DNA of 59,364 nt from Acetobacter lovaniensis (GTDB lineage: Bacteria > Pseudomonadota > Alphaproteobacteria > Acetobacterales > Acetobacteraceae): positions 1-59,364 of the forward strand of contig NZ_JACHIE010000017.1 in NCBI RefSeq assembly GCF_014207635.1, written 5' to 3'. The notes under the pieces are model-generated. The model was not told the DNA's origin and did no database searches. It worked only from the letters and a program-made list of their open reading frames with translations. The translations under genes and the position numbers were made by a program. Positions 17,299 through 26,734 of this stretch are shown here, in pieces. Position 1 is the first letter of the stretch; each line of letters begins with the position of its first letter.

Positions 17299-17895
17299 AT
17301 GACAGCCTCGTTATTCCACGATCAGGTTATTGGCATCCTGCCCAAGCTGCGCGTGCAGGCACTGGCGCTGACCCGCAACCGCAGCGCCGCAGAAGATCTG
17401 GTGCAGGATACTGTTTGCAACGCACTGGCCGCTCAGCAGAGTTTTATCCCCGGAACCAATTTTGCGGCATGGATGCACCGTATCCTGCGCAACCGCTTCA
17501 TTTCCGACCTGCGCAAAAAGCGCGAAACCACGGATATTGATGATGCCCCCCAGTCCATGCTGGCTGTAGCCGCCCGGCATGATGACCGGCTGAGTCTGAT
17601 GGAGTTGGATGCAGCGCTTGCACGGCTGCCAGATGACCAGCGGGAAGCTTTGGTGCTGGGGGTTCTCGAAGGAATGAGCTATCAGGAACTGGCAGAAGTG
17701 TCCGGCTGCGCTGTTGGTACAGCCAAAAGCAGGGTTTTCCGTGCCCGGCGTCAGCTTGAAGTCTGGTTAACTGGAGAAGAATCCGTGTCTGATGCAGGTG
17801 AGCGCAAAAAAGGCGAGCGTGTTCAGGCCGGGGTAGAAAAAAAGAATGGCGGCGCGCAGCGGGTTTCCTCTCGTATGAGCGTAGCAGTGGTCTGA
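17299..17895 (+). CDS. ECF sigma factor, EcfG-like (second copy)
   Basis: The 198-residue protein starts at ATG 17299 with GGAG eight bases upstream. Region 2 is AAEDLVQDTVCNAL and NFAAWMHRILRNRFISDLRK; region 4 is LPDDQREALVLGVLEGMSYQELAEVSGC then GTAKSRVFRARRQL. It closely follows the EcfG pattern and has a Lys/Glu-rich C-terminal extension (~30 residues) beyond the usual family end. Next to nepR (about 100 bp) and the kinase gene, it is the likelier canonical EcfG of the locus. It would direct general stress transcription once NepR is removed. Confidence 0.88.
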   Translation: MTASLFHDQVIGILPKLRVQALALTRNRSAAEDLVQDTVCNALAAQQSFIPGTNFAAWMHRILRNRFISDLRKKRETTDIDDAPQSMLAVAARHDDRLSLMELDAALARLPDDQREALVLGVLEGMSYQELAEVSGCAVGTAKSRVFRARRQLEVWLTGEESVSDAGERKKGERVQAGVEKKNGGAQRVSSRMSVAVV

Positions 17896-17999
17896 AGATG
17901 GCGCATGCTGGGCTTATAAGTTGCAGGTCTGTCGGGGATGAGTTGCCTGCTCCGCACACAGTGGCATCAGGCAAACAACGGCAGGATCCAGAGTTCGGA

Positions 18000-18173
18000 A
18001 TGGGAAAGAGTATGGACGGCGCTCCCCCCCGCAAAGGCAGGCAGTCTCGGGATCAGGCTTTTGATGTCTGGCTGAAGCGTGGCCTGCACCAGCTTTTTGA
18101 TGATGTTGTGAATGAACCCGTGCCCGAAGAGCTGCTGAAGCTGATTGAGGAAGACCGGAGCAGGCAGGACTGA
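18000..18173 (+). CDS. nepR: NepR-like anti-sigma factor
   Basis: This small acidic protein (57 residues from ATG 18000; 53 from ATG 18012) contains the NepR core: VWLKRGLHQLFDDVVNEPVPEELLKLIEE. The pair of helices with L-x-x-(L/V)-(F/Y)-(D/E)-(D/E)-V-V-x-E-P-(V/I)-P is the family signature. NepR binds EcfG until phosphorylated PhyR takes it away. Both starts are weak; a longer in-frame extension to 17898 exists but looks non-conserved. Neighbours phyR, two EcfG-like genes and the kinase support the call. Confidence 0.82.
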   Translation: MGKSMDGAPPRKGRQSRDQAFDVWLKRGLHQLFDDVVNEPVPEELLKLIEEDRSRQD

Positions 18174-18178
18174 GCCTT

Positions 18179-19948
18179 TTGTCTGCCTTCTCCCTGCTTG
18201 GGCAGGCTGCCCGCCGTGTTGGCGCCCTGTTCATGTCCGGGTTGGGGCGGGTGTTTATTACCACCAGCGCGCGCATGCGTGTGCTGATCTGCCTGTCGGG
18301 CATTCCCGTGCTCAGTATTGGCGCTGTTCTGGCCCTGCGGAACTATCAGGAAGTCCGGGTAGGGAGCGCTCAGCGTGCTGTTGCCGCCATTATGCGGCTG
18401 GACCAGCAGTTCCGGCACGATACGGACCGTCTGCGCAGCGCGCTGGAAACAATCGGCAACATGGACCTTACGCATGACCAGCTCGTGCATGCGCTCAGGC
18501 TGGCCGAAACCATTAGTGGCCAGCGATACTGCTTTTTGGCCGTTCTGGATGAACGGGGCAGAAAGCTCGAATCTGTTTCGCCCTCGGGTCGCTCCTGTGC
18601 GGAGGTCGGAACCTTAACCCCACCCGCGCGGATGAACGCCACGGTTATGGAAGCCGTGCAAAAAAGTGGCAGTGGGGAGGATAACGGGGCATTCCTGCGG
18701 ATTACGGTACCTGCCGTTTTTCTGGCGGAGCCGGAGGCGCATGGCTATCTGGTTGGTATCCTGCAGATTTCGCGCACACAGGCCTATCTGGGTGGTGCTT
18801 CGGGGTGGGAGGCTTTTTCGGATGATACCAATCCCGTTCAGGCGTGGCTGCTCATGCATGACGGGGAGCTTTTTCCCGTTTGCACCAACTGTAACTGGGA
18901 GGAGCCCCCGGCAGAGCTTGTGTTTTCCCTCAAGGAAAAGCTGGAAAAAAGTGACAGTTCGGTGGTGTCGCTTCCCTCCATGCAGGGGGGATATGCTCTT
19001 GGTGGTATTGCCGGTGGTGCGGATATTTTTGTCTCGACCCAGCGCACTTCCATAGAGGCGGACGCCCTGCGGGCTATGGTTTTCCAGATTGCGGCCCTGC
19101 TGTTCCTGCTGGCCGCAGGGCTGATTGGGGTCACGCTGGCAGCCAATATCGTGCTGGTCTGGCCTTTGCGGCGGCTCACATATTCCGTCCGTAAATGGCA
19201 GATGGAAGGGGTGTTTGACGGGCGCGTCACACGCACCATGCCGCTTGAGCTGCAAAGGTTGGGGCAGGCTTTTACGCGTGCAACACAGCGTCTCTCCCGG
19301 CATGAGGCACGGCTGAAGAAGGCCATGGCGCACCAGGAACTCCTGATGAAGGAGATTCACCACCGGGTTAAAAACAACCTCCAGATCGTGGCATCCCTGC
19401 TCAACCTTCAGGCCAACCAGATTGCCCACCCCGAGGTCCGGGCCGAGTTTGCTCTGGCGCGTGACCGAATCCGGGCACTGGCAACGCTGCACCGTACCCT
19501 TTATGCCGAGGATTCACTGACCAGCCTGAACATGGCCGTTTTTTTGAAAGACCTGTGCGAGCAGACCTTCCATATCGCGGGGGAAGCGGATGCGGGGCGT
19601 ATTCGCCTGCAGGTGGATTCAGACAGTTTCTGGATGGACCCGGATCAGGCCGTGCCTCTGGCGCTGATCGTGACCGAAGTCGTGACGAACTCGATCAAAT
19701 ACGCATTCCCTGATGGCCGGATGGGTGTCATTCATGTGCGGCTGACAAAAAATGGCAATCTGGTCACGCTGAATGTTGGTGATAACGGAATTGGCTGTTC
19801 GTTCGACCCCGCATCCGGCACGCAGGGGATCGGGCTCAAGCTCATTCATGGTTTTGCCAGACAGCTCAAGGCATCTTTGAGCTATAGTGGCAAGGATGGC
19901 GTGCAGTTCACATTGCTCCTGCATCTGGAAAAAGCGGAAAACCCGTAA
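18179..19948 (+). CDS. Membrane sensor histidine kinase of the HWE/HisKA_2 type (PhyK-like)
   Basis: The 589-residue kinase has a first membrane helix (~residues 38-60: VLICLSGIPVLSIGAVLAL), a periplasmic sensor region (~60-290), a second helix (~300-325: FQIAALLFLLAAGLIGVTLA) and a HAMP-like linker. The dimerisation/phosphotransfer motif EIHHRVKNNLQIVASLLNL has its histidines at ~394/395. The ATPase domain shows EVVTNSIKYAFPDG (N box) and VGDNGIG. This type phosphorylates PhyR in general stress signalling. The start is taken as TTG 18179, six bases after the nepR stop; ATG 18233 is an alternative. The periplasmic part is not a family I recognise, so the stimulus is unknown. Confidence 0.87.
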   Translation: MSAFSLLGQAARRVGALFMSGLGRVFITTSARMRVLICLSGIPVLSIGAVLALRNYQEVRVGSAQRAVAAIMRLDQQFRHDTDRLRSALETIGNMDLTHDQLVHALRLAETISGQRYCFLAVLDERGRKLESVSPSGRSCAEVGTLTPPARMNATVMEAVQKSGSGEDNGAFLRITVPAVFLAEPEAHGYLVGILQISRTQAYLGGASGWEAFSDDTNPVQAWLLMHDGELFPVCTNCNWEEPPAELVFSLKEKLEKSDSSVVSLPSMQGGYALGGIAGGADIFVSTQRTSIEADALRAMVFQIAALLFLLAAGLIGVTLAANIVLVWPLRRLTYSVRKWQMEGVFDGRVTRTMPLELQRLGQAFTRATQRLSRHEARLKKAMAHQELLMKEIHHRVKNNLQIVASLLNLQANQIAHPEVRAEFALARDRIRALATLHRTLYAEDSLTSLNMAVFLKDLCEQTFHIAGEADAGRIRLQVDSDSFWMDPDQAVPLALIVTEVVTNSIKYAFPDGRMGVIHVRLTKNGNLVTLNVGDNGIGCSFDPASGTQGIGLKLIHGFARQLKASLSYSGKDGVQFTLLLHLEKAENP

Positions 19949-20048
19949 AACAGGGCAGCCCGCAGAGTGCTGGCATGCCTTATGCGCAGCAGGGAGTGGC
20001 GATCTAAACTGTTGCGTCCTTGGCAGAGCAGTATAAACGCTGTCTGTC

Positions 20049-21770
20049 ATGAGGAACGAGAAAGCAGCAATACGTAACTGGACGCGCCTCCAGTCGCGTC
20101 TTGGTCGTCAGGCAGCGCGATCAGTGGTTGGGTCCGGGCTGCTCTCCAGTCTTGCCGGTATAGGGCAGGCATGGTGTGCGGCTGTTGTTCTTGGGCATGC
20201 CCTTGTGGCGTGGCAGGTGGGCGGGCAGGGGGCTGCTTTTCCAGCATGGCCCTTTATACTGTTCCCGGCTCTGGCCATGTTGCGGGCCCTGTGCATGATC
20301 CGGGCGGACGTTGCGGCTGCGCAAGCTGGTATTGTGGGGCGCAGGCGTTTGCGGGGTGAGGTCATGGCCTCCATTCTTGCCGGTGGCCCTGCGCTGCTGC
20401 GCCGCACGCATAGCGGTGTGCTGGCCTCTCTTGTCGTGGACCGGATAGAAGCGCTGGACGGCTTTTTTGGCCGTTGGGTGCCTGCTTCCGTGCTGTGGAT
20501 GGCTGCCCCCGTGCTTATTCTGTTGCCCGTGGGCATCATGCAGCCGCGAGCGGCTGTGATTCTGGGCCTGTGCGGTCTGGCGGTCCCTGTCGGGCAGGCT
20601 GTGTTTGGCATTGGTGCGGCTGTAGCGTCTCGTAACCAGTTTTTGGCCATGACCCGCCTTCAGGCACGTTTTCTGGACCGTATCAAAGGTATCGCAACCA
20701 TTGTTCTGGCCGGTCGGACGGAGGATGAAACCCGTCGTCTGGGCGATGCCGCCGAAGAACTGCGCGTGCGTACCATGAAGGTGCTGCGGGTGGCGTTCCT
20801 TTCCTCCGCATCCATTGACGGCGCCATGGTTGTTGCATTCATCCTGCTGGCTGTGCTCGACGGGCGGCAGGCACTGGCCATGCAGGCCAGTGGTTCATCC
20901 CCCGCATTGCAGCAGGCAGTGGTTGCCAGCCTGTTTGCCCTGCTGGCAGTGCCGGAGTTTTTTGCCCCTTTGCGTAGCTTTGCACTGGCGTATCAGGACC
21001 GTGCACATGCCCAGGGGGCGGCCACCGCCATACTGGACCTGCCCGAAGTGACGGAACGTCCGGCGCTGGACGGGGCCAGAACCGTTAACGCCAATGGCGT
21101 GATGGTGGCGTTTGATGATGTCGGCTTTACGTGGGACCCCGCTCGCGGGCCTGCGCTGGAGCATGTCAGCTTTACCGTGCCAGCGGGGGAAACGCTGGTG
21201 CTGGCTGGGCCATCTGGTGCTGGCAAGTCCACGATCATGGAACTGCTGCTGGGGTTTATTGCCCCCCAGAACGGGCGGGTTCTGTTTAATGGGGCTCCTT
21301 TGCAGAGCATAGTCCCCGATGCCCTGTCCCGCGTGGTGTCGTGGATCGGGCAGAAACCTGTGCTGTTTGCGGGTTCCCTGCGGGATAACATTCTGTTTGC
21401 CAAACCCGATGCAGATGAGCAGGAACTGGCAAATGCGCTGCGTTCCGCCGCGGTGGATGAGTTCCTGCCAACGTTGCCCAACGGGCTGGATACACAGATC
21501 GGCGAAGGCGGGTTTGGTCTGTCTGGCGGGCAGGCGCAACGTATTGCCATTGCGCGGGCTTACCTCAAGAACGCCCCGGTCCTGCTGCTGGACGAACCCA
21601 CAGCGCATCTGGACCCTGCTACAGAAAAAAGTGTTTTTGAAAGCCTGCAACGGCTGGCTGTTGGCCGCACGGTTATTCTGGCCACGCACTCGGCCGCGGC
21701 TCATATGTTCAAGGGGCGGCGGATAGACCTGCAAAACGGACGTGTCATCAATCGGCAGGGGGCTGCATAA
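20049..21770 (+). CDS. cydD: Thiol reductant ABC exporter subunit CydD
   Basis: The 573-residue half-transporter has six N-terminal membrane helices (~20-310) and an ABC domain (~350-570) with GPSGAGKST, LSGGQAQRIAIARAY and LLLDEPTAHLD. CydDC exports cysteine and glutathione to the periplasm and is needed to assemble cytochrome bd oxidase. The start is ATG 20049. It is followed immediately by cydC (1 bp between the stop and ATG 21772). cydAB are not in the window. Confidence 0.9.
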   Translation: MRNEKAAIRNWTRLQSRLGRQAARSVVGSGLLSSLAGIGQAWCAAVVLGHALVAWQVGGQGAAFPAWPFILFPALAMLRALCMIRADVAAAQAGIVGRRRLRGEVMASILAGGPALLRRTHSGVLASLVVDRIEALDGFFGRWVPASVLWMAAPVLILLPVGIMQPRAAVILGLCGLAVPVGQAVFGIGAAVASRNQFLAMTRLQARFLDRIKGIATIVLAGRTEDETRRLGDAAEELRVRTMKVLRVAFLSSASIDGAMVVAFILLAVLDGRQALAMQASGSSPALQQAVVASLFALLAVPEFFAPLRSFALAYQDRAHAQGAATAILDLPEVTERPALDGARTVNANGVMVAFDDVGFTWDPARGPALEHVSFTVPAGETLVLAGPSGAGKSTIMELLLGFIAPQNGRVLFNGAPLQSIVPDALSRVVSWIGQKPVLFAGSLRDNILFAKPDADEQELANALRSAAVDEFLPTLPNGLDTQIGEGGFGLSGGQAQRIAIARAYLKNAPVLLLDEPTAHLDPATEKSVFESLQRLAVGRTVILATHSAAAHMFKGRRIDLQNGRVINRQGAA

Positions 21771-21771
21771 T

Positions 21772-23505
21772 ATGGCAATGCAAGATCAGACATCAGCCGT
21801 GCAGCCCCCAGCGCGGCTGCATACTATGCCTGTGCAGCCCACGGCCAGATTTACGGACTGGCAGGCTGTGTGCGTTATATTCGGCCTGTGGCGCAGGCAG
21901 GGAGTGCGGCTGGTTGCGGGTGCACTGCTGGCTCTGGCTGCACTGGCCTGTGGTCTTGCGCTTATGCAGGTGTCAGGCTTGCGGCTGGCGGGCTGCGTGC
22001 TGGGCGAAGTGGTGGTGACAACCGCATTGCTACGCTGGGTTGGTGTGGGGCGTGTAACACTGCGTTATGCGGAGCGCCTGTTTGCGCACGATGCCATGTT
22101 CCGTGCGCTGGCGGACCTGCGGGTCTGGTTTTTTCAGTCCCTTGCCCATGGTGCAGCGGCAGGGCTGGGGTTCCGCCGGGCGGGAGATATGCTGTCCCGT
22201 CTGGTATCCGATATTGGTGCGCTGGACGGGCTTTACCTGCGGATTGTTGTGCCGCTGGTTTGTGCGGGTCTGACTTTTCCAGCCCTGCTGGTGATCGTGG
22301 GGCGGCAGAGCCTTGTGCTGGGGGTGGCCGTTGGTGTGCTATTTGCCTGTTCGTCTTTTCTTGTGCCGTGGCTGATCGCTCGGTCGGGGCAGAAGGCGGC
22401 TGATCAGGCCGCCCATCTGCTGGCGCATCTGCGTATTTCCGTGCTGGATCTGGTCGGGGGCCTGCGCGAAATCCGGGCATTTGGTGCAGAAGGGCGGATG
22501 CTGGCCCGTGTGCAGGCAGCGGATGCCGCATTGTTGCAGGGGCAGATGGCTGTGGCCCGCCGTGCCGCATTTGCCAATGCTCTGGCCTTTTTGTTCGGCC
22601 AGTCTGCCGTGTTCATGGTGCTGCTGGCTATTGGCGGAATTCTGCTCCCCAGAATAGGCGCGCTTGAAGGGGTGAGCATACTCTTTTTGACCGTTGCCGC
22701 CTTTGAAAGTGCGGTAACCCTTACACGTGCAGGCTTGCAGGCCGGTATTATGGGGGTTTCCGCCCGCAGGGTGGTGGAAATGGCAGTACAGCCTGCTGCT
22801 GCAAACACGCAGGTCATGCATGAGAATGCTCCTGCGGATACCAGCATCCGCCTGAACAATGTGCGCTTCCGTTGGGCGGAAGACAGGCCGTGGGTTTTAA
22901 AAGGGCTTACGCTGGATATTCCCGCAGGGGCCAGAGTAGCCATTCTGGGGCCATCGGGCATAGGTAAATCCAGCCTTGCAGCTTTGCTGTTACGTGCGGC
23001 AAGTCCGCAGGAGGGCCATATCTATCTGGGCGGGGAGGATATTGCCACCATACGGCCCGATGCCGTGCGGAGCAAAATGGCGTGGCTTTCGCAGGCAACG
23101 CACCTGTTTGATGATACCATTCGTGCCAACCTGCTGCTTGGTCGGCCGGATGCTTCTGAAGACGACCTATGGAAGGCTCTCGATCAGGCTGCGGTGTCCG
23201 ATGTTGTCCGCGCTCTGCCCGAAGGACTGGATACCTGGGTGGGTGAGGGGGGGATTCGTCTCTCCGGCGGGCAGGGGCGGCGTATTGCTCTGGCCCGCAC
23301 GCTACTGGCGCCTGCGCCCATTCTTATTCTGGACGAACCTGCCACGGGTCTGGATGCGCAGACGGAGCAGGAGTTCCTCCGGACCCTGAACACCGTATCC
23401 GAGGGCCGCACGGTCATACTGATTGCCCACCGTCTGACCGGGGTGGAAAAGCTGGACCGCATCTGGCGTCTGTCCGAAGGTGTGGCAAAAGCTGCTGCGG
23501 CCTAG
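21772..23505 (+). CDS. cydC: Thiol reductant ABC exporter subunit CydC
   Basis: The 577-residue partner of CydD has N-terminal membrane helices (from ~residue 40: LVAGALLALAALACGLALM), a conserved RYAERLFAHDAMFRAL segment typical of CydC, and an ABC domain with GPSGIGKSS, LSGGQGRRIALART and LILDEPATGLD. Starts ATG 21772 with AGGGGG upstream. Forms the heterodimeric exporter with CydD. Confidence 0.9.
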   Translation: MAMQDQTSAVQPPARLHTMPVQPTARFTDWQAVCVIFGLWRRQGVRLVAGALLALAALACGLALMQVSGLRLAGCVLGEVVVTTALLRWVGVGRVTLRYAERLFAHDAMFRALADLRVWFFQSLAHGAAAGLGFRRAGDMLSRLVSDIGALDGLYLRIVVPLVCAGLTFPALLVIVGRQSLVLGVAVGVLFACSSFLVPWLIARSGQKAADQAAHLLAHLRISVLDLVGGLREIRAFGAEGRMLARVQAADAALLQGQMAVARRAAFANALAFLFGQSAVFMVLLAIGGILLPRIGALEGVSILFLTVAAFESAVTLTRAGLQAGIMGVSARRVVEMAVQPAAANTQVMHENAPADTSIRLNNVRFRWAEDRPWVLKGLTLDIPAGARVAILGPSGIGKSSLAALLLRAASPQEGHIYLGGEDIATIRPDAVRSKMAWLSQATHLFDDTIRANLLLGRPDASEDDLWKALDQAAVSDVVRALPEGLDTWVGEGGIRLSGGQGRRIALARTLLAPAPILILDEPATGLDAQTEQEFLRTLNTVSEGRTVILIAHRLTGVEKLDRIWRLSEGVAKAAAA

Positions 23506-23590
23506 GTCCGCTGGAATCGTTGTTGACGCCAGCCGTCTGGAGGGGCACCAAATAAAACGGTTTTGTTTTGATAATTCAGGAATGATTATT

Positions 23591-23968
23591 ATGCGCCGCT
23601 TATTTTCAGTTGCCTGCCTGAGCCTGCTGGCCGCCTGTGCCACCCAGACACCCCGCAAATATGTTGTCTTTTTTTCCCACCAGTCGGCCGAGCTTGATCA
23701 GGCTGGACAGGACGTGGTTGCGCAGGTCGCGCAGGAAGCGGACAGGCACCCCTCCCGCATTGTTCGGGTAGAAGGGTATGCCGGGGCAGGCAAGGACCTG
23801 TCGGCCGATGCGCTTGTCGCAATCCAGCGGGCCAAGGCCGTGACAGCCAGATTGCAGGCAGATGGCGTACGTGGCGACAGGATTGTGGAAACACCGCGTG
23901 CTCCTTCCAACATGGAAGGGATGGTTGTTGGCTCCCGCCGTGTAGAGATCGAACTGATAAGCCCCTGA
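23591..23968 (+). CDS. Small OmpA-family lipoprotein
   Basis: The 125-residue protein has a lipoprotein signal peptide with lipobox LLAAC (Cys at ~16), then an OmpA-like peptidoglycan-binding fold: VVFFSHQSAELDQAGQDVV, VRVEGYAGAGKD, ALVAIQRAKAVTARLQADGV and SRRVEIEL. It would be anchored in the outer membrane and touch peptidoglycan. ATG 23591 is chosen because AGGA lies nine bases upstream; ATG 23582 is also in frame. It stands between cydC and recQ with no evident operon logic. Confidence 0.8.
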   Translation: MRRLFSVACLSLLAACATQTPRKYVVFFSHQSAELDQAGQDVVAQVAQEADRHPSRIVRVEGYAGAGKDLSADALVAIQRAKAVTARLQADGVRGDRIVETPRAPSNMEGMVVGSRRVEIELISP

Positions 23969-23973
23969 TCGCC

Positions 23974-25893
23974 ATGGAGGAAAGAGAGCCTGCATACTCC
24001 GACATTCCGCCCTATGAGCCGCCATTAGGCTTGCCGGAGGAAAGGGTACCGGGAGTGCTTCCGCGTGACCGGTTCTGTAACCGGTCCGTGCAGGATGTGT
24101 TGCAGGCTGTCTTTGGGTTCCCCGGGTTCAGGAGCTTGCAGGCGCAGGCCGTAGAATGCGCCATGCAGGGGCAGGATGCCCTTGTGCTCATGCCCACGGG
24201 TGGGGGCAAAAGTGTCTGTTACCAGATTCCAGCCCTGTGCAGGCCCGGCATGGGACTGGTCATCTCTCCCCTTATCGCGCTTATGGACGATCAGGTGGCG
24301 GGGCTCAGGCAGCTTGGGGTTAATGCTGCTGCCCTGCATTCCGAACTGGACGAAAACGAATCAGCCCAGATCAGGTCCGATCTGGCCAATGGCCGTGTGG
24401 ACCTGCTCTATATTTCGCCTGAACGCCTTTTGTCGTCAGGTACGCTGGACCGCCTGACGCGCATACCGCTGTCCATTATTGCCATAGACGAAGCACATTG
24501 CATTTCGGCCTGGGGGCATGAGTTCCGGCCCGAATACAGGGCTCTTACCGCGCTGCCGCGGCATTTTCCCAATGTGCCACGGCTTGCCCTGACCGCCACG
24601 GCGGACGAACGCACGCGGGATGATATTCTGGCGGCATTGGATATGCCGCACGCGCAGGTTCTGGTTTCAAGCTTTCATCGGCCCAACCTCAATATTGCCG
24701 TGCAGCCCAAAGGTTCAGAACTGAAACAACTGCTTGTAGCTCTTGAGCGCTACAGGGAAGATGCGTCCATTGTCTATTGTGGTAGCCGCGCCAGAACCGA
24801 GCGTATCGCGGCCTCTCTGCGGGAGCGCGGCTGGCCTGCGCTGGCGTATCATGCGGGGCTGTCTCCGGTGGAAAAGCGCGCGGCCCTGCTGCGTTTTCGT
24901 TCGGGGGAGCCGCTGGTTATTGTGGCCACGGTGGCTTTTGGCATGGGCATAGACCGCCCGGATGTGCGCGCAGTTGTGCATCTGGATATGCCCTCCTCGC
25001 CCGAGGCGTATTACCAGCAGATCGGCCGGGCCGGGCGCGATGGCCTGCCGTCTGATACCGTGCTGTTATACGGGGGGGAGGATATAGCCCGTGCCCGTTA
25101 CTGGCTGGACCAGTCCGCGGCTCCGGATAACGAAAAACGCATCATGCGCAGCCGTCTGGAGGCCATGATCGCGTTTACTGAAACCACAGGGTGCCGCACG
25201 CAGGCGCTGCTGCACTGTTTTGGCGAGGAACTGGAAAAGCCTTGCGGGCATTGCGATAACTGCCGCCACCCGGTGCTGACATTTGATGGAACGGAAGCCG
25301 CCCGCAAGCTGCTCTCGGCTGTGTATCGCACGGGGGAAAGTTTTGGCGCGCTGCATGTTATCGCTGTTTTGCGGGCCAAGCAGACCGACGGCATAAGCCG
25401 TAACGGGCACGACAAGCTCTCGGTCTGGGGGATTGGTCAGGACAGAAGCGAGTCGTTCTGGCGTGGTGTGGTTCGCCAGCTTATTGCGCGCGGTGCCCTG
25501 CGGATAGAAGGGCAGTATGGTGGGTTGCGACTGAACCCCGATATCGCCCGCCCGATCCTGCGGGGGGAGGAAAACGTTGCCTTGCGGGCTGACCCGGTTG
25601 TGGAACACACCGGCAATGTGGGGGGCTCTCGGGGGCAGAGGCAATCTGCCGCTCTGGACCTGCCGGAAGACCGTCTGGCCCTGTTTGAAGCCTTGCGCAA
25701 ATGGCGGCGGGAAGAAGCCAGGGAGCAGGAAATTCCGCCGTATGTCATTTTCCATGATTCGGTTCTGAAAGACATAGCGCTCGAAAAACCCGATGATCTG
25801 GATACGCTGGGAGAGATCAAGGGCGTAGGTCGCTCCAAGCTGGAACGTTATGGAGAAGCCGTATTGGCGGTTATTGAGGCAGAACCGGCATGA
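23974..25893 (+). CDS. recQ: ATP-dependent DNA helicase RecQ
   Basis: The 639-residue 3'-5' helicase of recombination and fork repair has Walker A MPTGGGKSVC (~74), the DEAH box IDEAHCISAWGHEFRPEYR (~172) and motif VI IGRAGRDGLP (~350). The zinc-binding cysteines are CGHCDNC, with a further Cys upstream in the RecQ-Ct region (~415-430), then a winged helix and a C-terminal HRDC domain ending GEIKGVGRSKLERYGEAVL. The start at ATG 23974 is five bases after the lipoprotein stop. The stop overlaps the glpR start by ATGA, so the two are translationally coupled. Confidence 0.94.
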   Translation: MEEREPAYSDIPPYEPPLGLPEERVPGVLPRDRFCNRSVQDVLQAVFGFPGFRSLQAQAVECAMQGQDALVLMPTGGGKSVCYQIPALCRPGMGLVISPLIALMDDQVAGLRQLGVNAAALHSELDENESAQIRSDLANGRVDLLYISPERLLSSGTLDRLTRIPLSIIAIDEAHCISAWGHEFRPEYRALTALPRHFPNVPRLALTATADERTRDDILAALDMPHAQVLVSSFHRPNLNIAVQPKGSELKQLLVALERYREDASIVYCGSRARTERIAASLRERGWPALAYHAGLSPVEKRAALLRFRSGEPLVIVATVAFGMGIDRPDVRAVVHLDMPSSPEAYYQQIGRAGRDGLPSDTVLLYGGEDIARARYWLDQSAAPDNEKRIMRSRLEAMIAFTETTGCRTQALLHCFGEELEKPCGHCDNCRHPVLTFDGTEAARKLLSAVYRTGESFGALHVIAVLRAKQTDGISRNGHDKLSVWGIGQDRSESFWRGVVRQLIARGALRIEGQYGGLRLNPDIARPILRGEENVALRADPVVEHTGNVGGSRGQRQSAALDLPEDRLALFEALRKWRREEAREQEIPPYVIFHDSVLKDIALEKPDDLDTLGEIKGVGRSKLERYGEAVLAVIEAEPA

Positions 25894-26672
25894 GCAATGC
25901 TCTGGAAAAACGACGCAGGCATATTCTGCGGCTGGTCAACCAGCACGGGTATGTTGCCAGCGAGGAACTGGCGCGCGAGTTGAGTGTAACCGTGCAGACC
26001 GTACGGCGGGATGTTAACATTATGGCCGGGCAGGGGTTGCTGGCCCGCCATCATGGTGGAGCCAGCAGCCTTTCCCCCGCCGAGAACATTGCCTATTCCG
26101 ACCGGCAGATCCTGAACCTGCAGGCCAAGGACGCCATAGGCAGGGAAGCGGCAAAGGCCATACCGGACGGGGCCTCCCTGTTCATCAACATAGGCACCAC
26201 AACCGAGGCTTTTGCCCGGTCGCTGCGAACCCACAGAACCCTGCGGGTCATTACCAACAATATCCATGTCGCAACCCTGCTGGCTCCAGCCCCTGAATGT
26301 AGCCTGATCATTACAGGTGGCAGCGTACGCCTGCGCGATGGCGGGATTGTTGGCCCGGCGGCTGCGGCCATGATCGAGCAGTATCGGGCGGATTTTGGTG
26401 TTATCGGTATTTCCGGCATTGATGCGGATGGCACGTTGCTGGACTTTGACGCGGACGAAATTAACGCGGCGCAGGCGATCATACGCAACGCCAGAACCGT
26501 GTTCCTGCTGGCCGACCACACCAAGTTTTTGCGCAGGCCGATGGCGCGGGTAGGGCATATTTCCCAGATCAATGCGTTTTTTACGGACCTGCCCCCACCA
26601 CCGGGCATTCGTGCCATTTTGCGCGAACATGATGTGCAACTTCACGTTGTTGGTGCGCAGGAGTGTTCGTAA
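25890..26672 (+). CDS. glpR: DeoR-family repressor of glycerol metabolism (GlpR)
   Basis: The 260-residue repressor starts at an ATGA overlap with recQ. The N-terminal winged helix (~1-60) is RRRHILRLVNQHGYVASEEL, LSVTVQTVRRDVNIM, RHHGGAS. The C-terminal DeoRC sensor domain (~75-235) has INIGTTTEAFA, ITGGSVRLRDGGIVG, DFGVIGISGID and LLADHTKF. GlpR-type proteins are released from DNA by glycerol-3-phosphate. It lies directly before glpD, glpF and glpK, which it probably controls. Confidence 0.9.
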   Translation: MSNALEKRRRHILRLVNQHGYVASEELARELSVTVQTVRRDVNIMAGQGLLARHHGGASSLSPAENIAYSDRQILNLQAKDAIGREAAKAIPDGASLFINIGTTTEAFARSLRTHRTLRVITNNIHVATLLAPAPECSLIITGGSVRLRDGGIVGPAAAAMIEQYRADFGVIGISGIDADGTLLDFDADEINAAQAIIRNARTVFLLADHTKFLRRPMARVGHISQINAFFTDLPPPPGIRAILREHDVQLHVVGAQECS

Positions 26673-26734
26673 AGGAACATCATGGTTTAAAAAATATCTT
26701 CCATCGAGGATCGAGAGCATAGTTCTTGCGTTAT

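Noticed and set aside
17172..17300. EcfG-type promoter (GGAAC...CGTT) before the second sigma gene
   Set aside because: GTAACC...GTTC occurs near 17237, but the spacing is too short and the first element is off consensus.
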